NCBI RefSeq assembly: GCF_000878195.1
Contig: NZ_JXST01000041.1
Location: 1-54,775, forward strand
From: Mycolicibacterium llatzerense
GTDB taxonomy: Bacteria; Actinomycetota; Actinomycetes; Mycobacteriales; Mycobacteriaceae
Reading direction: 5' to 3'
Length of the DNA: 54,775 nucleotides
Part shown: positions 49,118 through 54,775 of the stretch, piece by piece
How the letters are laid out: each line of letters opens with the position of its first letter
Numbering within the stretch: the stretch's first letter is position 1
Made by a program: the position numbers and the translations under genes
Notes under the pieces: generated by a model
Seen by the model: the letters and a program-made list of their open reading frames with translations, nothing else
What the model was told of the DNA's origin: nothing
Databases searched by the model: none

Positions 49118-50587
49118 GTGGGGCACGGTAAACTGCTCCATCACCTGGTGTCCGGCGCCGCCGCGGTTGCGCCCGACCGTCCGGCCATCATCGCCGAAGA
49201 CGGCACCGTCTCGACGTTCGCGCAATTCGACCGGGCGATCACGGCTGCCGCGGGCTGGATCGCTTCCCGGACCACCCGCGGCGACCGGGTCGCGGTGATA
49301 GCCGACAACGGCCCCGACTACGCGACGCTCTACTACGCGGTGCCCCGCGCCGGTTGCATCCTCGTCCTGATCAATCAACGGCTCAGCGCCGACGAACATG
49401 TCGCACAACTGGCCACCGCGGCGCCCACCCTGATCCTGGGTGACGCCCGCTATCTGGAACCGCTGAGCCGGCCCGACTCGATCTCGTTCGACGACGAACA
49501 GTGGACTGCGGCAACGCAATCGACACGATGGCCCGTGCCAGACGAGCCGGACGCGGACGACCCGGTCTGGCTGCTGTTCACCAGCGGCTCCACGGGCACA
49601 CCGAAAGGCGTTGTCCACACGCACCGTTCGATCACCACGGCCGTCCGGGGCAGCATCGCCGGCAGGTCGGTCCGTCCGGGCGGCGTGTATCTGCTGCCGT
49701 TCCCCATGTGCCACATCGCCGGCTACAACATGCTGGTGCACCACTGCGCACAGTCGACGGTGCTGCCGGTGGCGGCCTTCCGGCCCGAAGCCTTCGCCGC
49801 CGCGGTGAACCGGTACCAGGTGACCTCGTGTTCGCTGGCCCCGACCATGCTGCACAGCCTGCTGGCTCATCTCGGCGAGACCGGCACCGACCTGCCGTCG
49901 TTGCGGGACATCGCCTATGGCTCGTCCGCCATCCCTGCCGACCTGCTTCGGCGTGCCCTGGGCCGCCTCGCCGTCGGATTCCACCAGGGCTACGGAATGA
50001 CCGAAACCGGTGGCAATGTCACGTTTCTCGGCCCCGAGGACCATCGGGCGGGAGCCGCGGGTGACACCGCCGTGCTCGCCACGGCCGGCCGGCCCCACGC
50101 CGATGTGCAGATCCGGATCGCACCGAGTGGCGAGATACTGGTTCGTGGCGATCAGGTGGCAGTCCGGTACTGGCCCGACACGCCCACGACCGACGACGGC
50201 TGGCTGCACACCGGTGACGTTGGGTACCTCGATGACGCGGGCCGGCTCGTGGTGACCGACCGGCTGAAGGACATCATCATCACCGGCGGCGAGAACGTGT
50301 CCTCCCGGGAAGTCGAAGACGTGCTGTCGTCTCATCCCGACGTGGATCAGGTTGCCGTCGTTGGGGTTCCCGATCCGTACTGGGGCGAGGCGATCTGCGC
50401 GGTCGTGGTGCCCACCGCCGACACCCAGCCTGACGCCGACGATCTCGTCACGCACGTACGCGGCCGCATCGCGGCGTTCAAACGTCCCCGCCATGTCGTG
50501 TTCGTCGACGCGCTACCCCTCACGACCAACGGCAAGATCGCCAAACAGATACTGCGCGAACAACTCCGGGAACAGTTGACCGGATAG
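49118..50587 (+). CDS. AMP-forming acyl-CoA synthetase
   Basis: This 489-residue ligase has the P-loop FTSGSTGTPKGV, the YGMTET motif and the hinge region TDRLKDIIITGGENVSSREVE. The catalytic Lys is in LTTNGKIAKQI near the C-terminus. It belongs to the fatty-acid/aromatic-acid CoA ligase group, shorter than FadD2-type enzymes. The GTG at 49118 has GGGAGG upstream. It lies just after the decayed oxidoreductase and converges with a DUF2127 gene, one base apart. The substrate is unknown. Confidence 0.88.
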   Translation: MGHGKLLHHLVSGAAAVAPDRPAIIAEDGTVSTFAQFDRAITAAAGWIASRTTRGDRVAVIADNGPDYATLYYAVPRAGCILVLINQRLSADEHVAQLATAAPTLILGDARYLEPLSRPDSISFDDEQWTAATQSTRWPVPDEPDADDPVWLLFTSGSTGTPKGVVHTHRSITTAVRGSIAGRSVRPGGVYLLPFPMCHIAGYNMLVHHCAQSTVLPVAAFRPEAFAAAVNRYQVTSCSLAPTMLHSLLAHLGETGTDLPSLRDIAYGSSAIPADLLRRALGRLAVGFHQGYGMTETGGNVTFLGPEDHRAGAAGDTAVLATAGRPHADVQIRIAPSGEILVRGDQVAVRYWPDTPTTDDGWLHTGDVGYLDDAGRLVVTDRLKDIIITGGENVSSREVEDVLSSHPDVDQVAVVGVPDPYWGEAICAVVVPTADTQPDADDLVTHVRGRIAAFKRPRHVVFVDALPLTTNGKIAKQILREQLREQLTG

Positions 50588-50588
50588 C

Positions 50589-51356
50589 TCAGGCCGCGGC
50601 GGTCGCCAATCCCGCCCGCTCGACACTCATCAGACTCTCCGTCTCATGTTCCTGCCGGTACGCCGCGCCACCGCCGTTGAGCCCGAACAGCCGCTTGCTC
50701 CACAACAACCACAGCACCGCAATGACGTTCACCAGGAACATCGTCAACCGCAGGGCGGTGACCTTCTCGGTCAACTCGTAGATCTCCAGCGGCAGAAAGA
50801 AACTGGTGGCCACCACCGCGAAGTACTCGCCCCACCGCCACATCCCCCACAGCCCGACGGCCTCCACCAATTCGATCAACGCATAGACGGCAATGCCGAT
50901 CGCGATCAACAACAACGTGTCACTCGACATCGTGAACGCGTCGTTGATGTGGCGAATGATCTTGGAACTGTCTAGGTTCCAGCCGATCTGGTCCGCCAAC
51001 GGCCGCAGCAGTGGCAGGTCCTTCTCGAACATGTCCCGCAGGTGCACCCGCGCCGCTCGCACCCGGAACACGCCGTAGGACATCGCGGCCAGCAGCAGGA
51101 ACCGGAAAACGCGCTCGGCGGCCAACACCCGCATCAGCACGCGGTCGCGCAGCAGCCGGCCGCGCGGAACTTCGGGTGCCGATTCCGCAGGTCCCTTCCC
51201 CCGCGGCGCACCGACGACGAACGTCTCGCACCGCAGGCATCGCCATGCCTCACCGACCGGCGTCAGCACATGCAAGCGGGCGGCCAGCTCAGGTTCGTCC
51301 GGAGCGAACGTTGCGTGGCCACGTAGTCCACAGGACCGCAGGGCGAAATCCACCAT
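50589..51356 (-). CDS. DUF2127 membrane protein
   Basis: This 255-residue protein starts with a small zinc-ribbon-like part (CGLRGH and CLRC) and then has four transmembrane helices, with YALIELVEAVGLWGMWRWGEYFAVVATSFFLPLEIYEL as the family signature (two parts: YALIELVEAVGLWG and WRWGEYFAVVATS). DUF2127 proteins are of unknown function. The ATG at 51356 has no Shine-Dalgarno but TACGGT six bases upstream, so the mRNA is probably leaderless. It is divergent from the photolyase gene. Confidence 0.82.
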   Translation of the reverse strand: MVDFALRSCGLRGHATFAPDEPELAARLHVLTPVGEAWRCLRCETFVVGAPRGKGPAESAPEVPRGRLLRDRVLMRVLAAERVFRFLLLAAMSYGVFRVRAARVHLRDMFEKDLPLLRPLADQIGWNLDSSKIIRHINDAFTMSSDTLLLIAIGIAVYALIELVEAVGLWGMWRWGEYFAVVATSFFLPLEIYELTEKVTALRLTMFLVNVIAVLWLLWSKRLFGLNGGGAAYRQEHETESLMSVERAGLATAAA

Positions 51357-51362
51357 GTTCGT

Positions 51363-51368
51363 ACCGTA
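51363..51368 (-). promoter_or_regulatory. -10 element for leaderless DUF2127 transcript
   Basis: Minus-strand TACGGT (TANNNT) ends six bases before the ATG at 51356. Confidence 0.4.
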
Positions 51369-51438
51369 TCGACACCACCTGAGCCGAGAACACGGATCCG
51401 TCGACCGCAGCTCCACCGGTTCATACCAAGATGGAGCC

Positions 51439-52818
51439 GTGCCTTCCCTGCTCTGGTTCCGCCGTGACCTCAGGCTCAGCGATTTACCGGCCTTATCCGC
51501 AGCGGCCGACCAAGACGGCGACGTGCTTGCCTGCTTCGTCCTCGATCCGCGTCTTGAAGCCTCATCAGGCGCCCGCCGCCTGCAGTTCCTGGGCGACTGT
51601 TTGCGGCATCTGCATGCTGAGCTCGATGGCCGCCTGCTGGTCACCCGTGGACGCCCGGAAGAGCGAATTCCGCTGATCGCCAAAGAGGTCGATGCGAGTG
51701 CCGTGCACGTCTCAGCGGACTTCTCCCCGTTCGGCGAGCGCCGTGACGAGCGGGTCCAGCAGGCACTCGACGGCGTCCCGCTGGTTCCCACCGGCTCGCC
51801 GTACCTGGTCTCACCCGGCCGGGTCACCAAAGACGACGACAGCCCCTACCGGGTGTTCACGCCGTTCTTCCGGCGCTGGCGTGAGCACGGTTGGCGGCAG
51901 CCGGCCCAAACCGGTCCCCAATCGGCACAATGGATCGATCCGAGCGGTCTGGCTGCCGCAGCAGCCAAACTTGCCGACATCCCGGACCCCAAGGTGCCGC
52001 CCTGCTTCGCTGCCGGCGAGGAGGCGGCCCTACACCAGTGGCGGCAATTCATCGACGCGGGTTTGGACGACTACGCCGACCAGCGTGACCTACCCGGCGC
52101 CGACGGGACCAGCCACCTGTCGGTGCACCTGAAGTTCGGCACGATTCACCCGCGCACCATGGTCGACGGCCTCGACCTGCACCACGCCAGCCACGTTGCT
52201 TACTTGCGCCAGCTCGCTTTTCGTGACTTCTATGCCGCGGTGCTGCACCACTGGCCGGACAGCGCCTGGCGCAACTGGAACCGTGACTACGACGCCATCG
52301 AAACCGACACCGACGACGCAGCCGAGCGGCTCTTCGACGCCTGGAAGGCCGGCCGGACCGGGTTCCCATTCGTCGACGCCGGCATGCGGCAATTGAGCGA
52401 GACCGGCTTCATGCCCAACCGGGTGCGGATGATCACCGCGTCCTTTCTGGTCAAGGATCTGCACCTGCCGTGGCAATGGGGTGCCCGCTGGTTCATGGAG
52501 CAGCTGGTCGACGCCGACATCGCCAACAATCAGCATGGCTGGCAATGGTGCGCGGGCACCGGCACCGATGCCGCTCCGTACTTCCGGGTGTTCAATCCGA
52601 CAGCGCAGGGCCAGAAATTCGACCCCACCGGTGCCTATGTCCGCCGCTGGGTTCCCGAATTGGCCGACGTGGCCGATGCCCACCTCAAATCAGGGCCACG
52701 CCCGCCCGGCTACCCGGAGCCGATCGTCGATCACGGCGAGGAACGCGCCGAAGCGCTCCGGCGGTATCACGCGCTCGGTGCCCGCAGCACCGCGGCGCCC
52801 GCGCCGCGGAAACCGTAG
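51439..52818 (+). CDS. phr: deoxyribodipyrimidine photolyase
   Basis: This 459-residue class I CPD photolyase has an N-terminal alpha/beta antenna-binding domain (LLWFRRDLRLSDLPAL) and a C-terminal FAD domain with the blocks HLSVHLKFGTIHPR, WRNWNRDYD and TGFPFVDAGMRQL. The tryptophan-rich end is HGWQWCAGTGTDAAPYFRVFNP. It repairs UV-induced cyclobutane dimers with light. The GTG at 51439 has GGAG four bases upstream. It is divergent from DUF2127, and a TspO gene follows, a pair often seen in light-stress regions. Confidence 0.93.
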   Translation: MPSLLWFRRDLRLSDLPALSAAADQDGDVLACFVLDPRLEASSGARRLQFLGDCLRHLHAELDGRLLVTRGRPEERIPLIAKEVDASAVHVSADFSPFGERRDERVQQALDGVPLVPTGSPYLVSPGRVTKDDDSPYRVFTPFFRRWREHGWRQPAQTGPQSAQWIDPSGLAAAAAKLADIPDPKVPPCFAAGEEAALHQWRQFIDAGLDDYADQRDLPGADGTSHLSVHLKFGTIHPRTMVDGLDLHHASHVAYLRQLAFRDFYAAVLHHWPDSAWRNWNRDYDAIETDTDDAAERLFDAWKAGRTGFPFVDAGMRQLSETGFMPNRVRMITASFLVKDLHLPWQWGARWFMEQLVDADIANNQHGWQWCAGTGTDAAPYFRVFNPTAQGQKFDPTGAYVRRWVPELADVADAHLKSGPRPPGYPEPIVDHGEERAEALRRYHALGARSTAAPAPRKP

Positions 52819-52908
52819 CGACACGCCGGTGTATGGCAGCATCGAAAGTAAGTGCTTGCCAATTGACCAGTGCCATCGAGTTTTTGACATGCTCAGGGAA
52901 GGGACTTC

Positions 52909-53406
52909 ATGCGTATCACCACCCTGCTGATCACCGCAGCCGCAACCGTCGCCACCACGGCAGTCGGCGGCGCGGCGACAGCGCCCGCAGTCCGATCGAG
53001 TTGGTATGAGCAGCTGCGCAAGCCGGCGTATCAACCGCCTCGCCAGGTATTCCCTGTGGTCTGGCCCGCGCTCTACACAGACATCGCCGTCGTCTCGGCC
53101 GCCGCGATCGACGAATTGGGTGCAACCGGCCGCGACATCGAGCGTCGCGCCTACCGGAACGGACTCGCACTGAATCTCGTGCTCAATGCTGCGTGGTCCT
53201 GGTTGTTCTTCAATCGTCGTCGCTTCGGCACCGCGACCGCCGTCAGCGCGGCGCTCACGGTGAGCAGCGCCGACCTGACGCGGCGGGCTGTCGACGCCAT
53301 CGGCGGACGAGCTGCACCATTGGCGCTCTATCCCCTGTGGTGCGCGTTCGCCACCGTGCTCTGCGGGCATATTCGGCAGCTGAACAGGCGCGCCGAACGG
53401 TCGTAG
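52909..53406 (+). CDS. tspO: TspO/MBR-family membrane protein
   Basis: This 165-residue protein has five transmembrane helices and the family block SWYEQLRKPAYQPPRQVFP followed by VWPALY, then NLVLNAAWSWLFF. TspO proteins bind porphyrins and are linked to oxidative and light stress. GGAAGGGAC precedes the ATG. It sits 90 bp after the photolyase gene on the same strand, suggesting linked expression in response to light or porphyrin damage. Confidence 0.9.
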   Translation: MRITTLLITAAATVATTAVGGAATAPAVRSSWYEQLRKPAYQPPRQVFPVVWPALYTDIAVVSAAAIDELGATGRDIERRAYRNGLALNLVLNAAWSWLFFNRRRFGTATAVSAALTVSSADLTRRAVDAIGGRAAPLALYPLWCAFATVLCGHIRQLNRRAERS

Positions 53407-53483
53407 CCGCGAAGGTCTGGCACATACCAGGGCAGTCGACTTACGCTGGCGACCATCCACGCTCGACTCATGCGGAGGCCAGG

Positions 53484-53819
53484 TTGCAGAATCCGGAAGC
53501 TTTTCTCGACCAGTTCTCCGACGACGCGGCAGGCCGCGCCTTCGCCGAGCCGTACCACACGCCCGACGGAGCGACCGTCATCCCGGTGGCCAAGGTCAGT
53601 CACGGCGGCACCGGCACGACGGCAAAACCGCTCGGCGTCTTCGTCATTCGCGATGGCGGGACGTCGTGGGTGCCGGCGGTGGACGCGGACCGGATCGCAC
53701 TGGTCGGCGTCGTCACCGGCCTGATCACCGCCGTGATCGGCTGCCTGGCGATCCTGCGGCGCCCGCCGTGGCCTGACCTGTCCAACCACGGGCATCTGGC
53801 ACCGCGACTTCGCAGGTAG
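53484..53819 (+). CDS. GerW/YtfJ-like small membrane protein
   Basis: This 111-residue protein has an N-terminal GerW-like part (FSDDAAGRAFAEPYHTPDGATVIPVAKVS, in pieces GRAFAEPYHTPDG and ATVIPVAKVS) but the usual glycine-rich loop is reduced to GGTGTTAKP. It is followed by PLGVFVIRDGG and one C-terminal transmembrane helix (about 78-98). GerW/YtfJ is named from sporulation, but homologues occur in non-spore-formers. The start is TTG at 53484 with GGAGG five bases upstream. Confidence 0.65.
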   Translation: MQNPEAFLDQFSDDAAGRAFAEPYHTPDGATVIPVAKVSHGGTGTTAKPLGVFVIRDGGTSWVPAVDADRIALVGVVTGLITAVIGCLAILRRPPWPDLSNHGHLAPRLRR

Positions 53820-53986
53820 CCGCTCGACGCACCCTTTGACCGACGGGGCATCCCCTCGGTTCGGTTTGGCGATTCCTCCTTCGGGTATGCCCACAGTGGC
53901 GGGGTTCGAGGAGCCCTCATTTCTCCGCACACGGTGCGGCCGAGGTGCTCCGCCATTTCTGAAACCACACCAAGGGAGTTCAACGC

Positions 53987-54400
53987 ATGACCTTGAAGAA
54001 AATCGCAGCGCGCGCAGTCGCAACCGGCATGCTCGGCATGGTGGGACTGGGAGTCGGCGCGGCCGTCGCCCAAGCCGATCCGATGGGACCGATACCGACA
54101 CCACCATTTCCCGCCCCCGGTGTTACCGGACCCGGCGTAAACGCCGGTGCACCTGGTAATCCGCTGCCGGCGGGCCACGGCTACCTGCCTCCTCCCGGGC
54201 ACGGTGGGCCGCTGCCGCAGGACCGCATCCCGTTCACCGCTGCGCCCGCGTGGGTGGTTGTCCCGGTCGTGCCGCCGATGGGTACTCCGCCGGCACCGGC
54301 ACTGCCCGACTGGGCCGCCGGTATGCAGGCCGTCTGGGACCCTGACCTCGGCGCCTGGGGCGTGTGGGACGCAGAAGGCAGCGCATTCATTCGCCTCTAG
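53987..54400 (+). CDS. secreted Pro/Gly-rich small protein
   Basis: This 137-residue protein has a Sec signal peptide cleaved after AQA (residue 30). A Pro/Gly-rich middle (PGVTGPGVNAGAPGNPLPAG) and a C-terminal stretch with VWDPDLGAWGVWDAEGSAFI follow. Similar small exported proteins are common in mycobacteria and have no known function. ATG has AAGGGAG upstream. A strong hairpin follows the stop, so this is a one-gene unit. Confidence 0.8.
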   Translation: MTLKKIAARAVATGMLGMVGLGVGAAVAQADPMGPIPTPPFPAPGVTGPGVNAGAPGNPLPAGHGYLPPPGHGGPLPQDRIPFTAAPAWVVVPVVPPMGTPPAPALPDWAAGMQAVWDPDLGAWGVWDAEGSAFIRL

Positions 54401-54412
54401 CACCGACGACGC

Positions 54413-54447
54413 GGCCGCCACCCTGTCATGCCGACAGGGTGGCGGCC
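54413..54447. terminator. 15-bp hairpin after secreted-protein gene
   Basis: Arms 54413-54427 and 54433-54447 pair perfectly around a 5-base loop. It begins 12 bases after the stop. No T-tract follows, as is common for mycobacterial terminators. Confidence 0.75.
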
Positions 54448-54603
54448 CGCGCCTGGCCGCCGGCACCCGTGCTGCGATCGGCAAGTCACAGGGAACTGTA
54501 CGAATACTCCCAGCTGTATCCCGGGCGGAAATGCTAACTCCGGCGTCAATTCTTTCTACCGTTACCGCGGACGACCACGGCGGACGGACGAAGGGGAACG
54601 ACC

Positions 54604-54775
54604 ATGGGTTGCTCGCGGTACATCGGTCGGGTCGGAGCCCTGGCAGTGTTTCTCGGGGTCGGCATATCGCTCACAACGGGGCAAGGAATCGCCTACGCCG
54701 AGCCCTCATCGACGGCATCGGACACCTCGCATGCCACGGATGCGGCAGGCCCGAGCAAGCCGGCTCCCAAACACC
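54604..54775 (+). CDS. secreted protein, cut by window edge
   Basis: This partial frame begins ATG at 54604 with AAGGGGAA upstream. It encodes a signal peptide (MGCSRYIGRVGALAVFLGVG) cleaved after AYA at residue 32. A Ser/Thr/Pro-rich start of the mature protein (EPSSTASDTSHATDAAGP) runs to the right edge. The signal sequence type (GVGISLTTGQGIAYAEP) is common in large mycobacterial surface or repeat proteins, but the body is not in the window. Confidence 0.75.
   Translation, partial: MGCSRYIGRVGALAVFLGVGISLTTGQGIAYAEPSSTASDTSHATDAAGPSKPAPKH

Noticed and set aside
1..54775. tRNA, rRNA, CRISPR or complete insertion sequence
   Set aside because: None was recognised on either strand by reading; a covariance-model scan would be decisive for small RNAs.

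Overview
The window is high-GC DNA from a rapidly growing mycobacterium (Mycobacterium/Mycolicibacterium; species not determined). The call rests on gene order matching the M. tuberculosis Rv3053c-Rv3063 block: nrdH, an FMN reductase, tetR, dinB2, an SDR, tetR, cyp136, ligB and cstA all occur in that order and orientation. It also rests on many acyl-CoA enzymes, deazaflavin-type and mycobacterial secreted proteins, and frequent leaderless starts (TANNNT 6-8 nt before the start codon). I saw no rRNA, tRNA, CRISPR array or intact insertion sequence.

Region 1 (1-22 kb) is the conserved block with two accessory insertions. Between nrdH and the FMN reductase sit an ECF sigma factor, a Tat-anchored Rieske protein, a cupredoxin lipoprotein, a Tat-exported metallophosphoesterase, a small membrane protein and a PucR-type regulator. 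The sigma gene and the cupredoxin gene carry the same upstream motif at nearly the same distance, suggesting one redox/copper envelope-stress regulon. Between cyp136 and ligB sit a stand-alone LeuA-type regulatory domain preceded by a leader-peptide attenuator, a Fic/DUF294-nucleotidyltransferase pair, a TauE-type permease, an APH-like kinase and a membrane molybdopterin oxidoreductase. dinB2 is followed directly by an AAA ATPase. A small ybdD gene overlaps the end of cstA.

Region 2 (22-43 kb) is mainly lipid catabolism and signalling. It holds a DUF2235 hydrolase, a FadD, and an ECF41-like sigma factor that faces an NmrA/deazaflavin-reductase pair across a symmetric pair of promoters. Next is a full beta-oxidation set (two acyl-CoA dehydrogenases, a MaoC hydratase, an SDR, a thiolase and a GntR regulator). 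A GNAT-fold, autoinducer-synthase-like protein follows, beside a GAF-GGDEF-EAL c-di-GMP gene broken by one in-frame TAA. Then come a flavoprotein, a TetR with a gamma-butyrolactone-receptor-like DNA-binding domain, a paired acyl-CoA dehydrogenase operon, an amidohydrolase and an AraC regulator.

Region 3 (43-54.8 kb) is accessory. It contains a P-loop kinase and a three-gene WXG / HExxH protein / duplicated-lipoprotein operon that resembles a type VII secretion effector module. It also has a less GC-rich HTTM membrane-protein pair, a decayed quinone oxidoreductase, an AMP-forming acyl-CoA synthetase, a DUF2127 membrane protein, DNA photolyase, TspO, a small GerW-like membrane protein and two secreted proteins, the last cut by the right edge.
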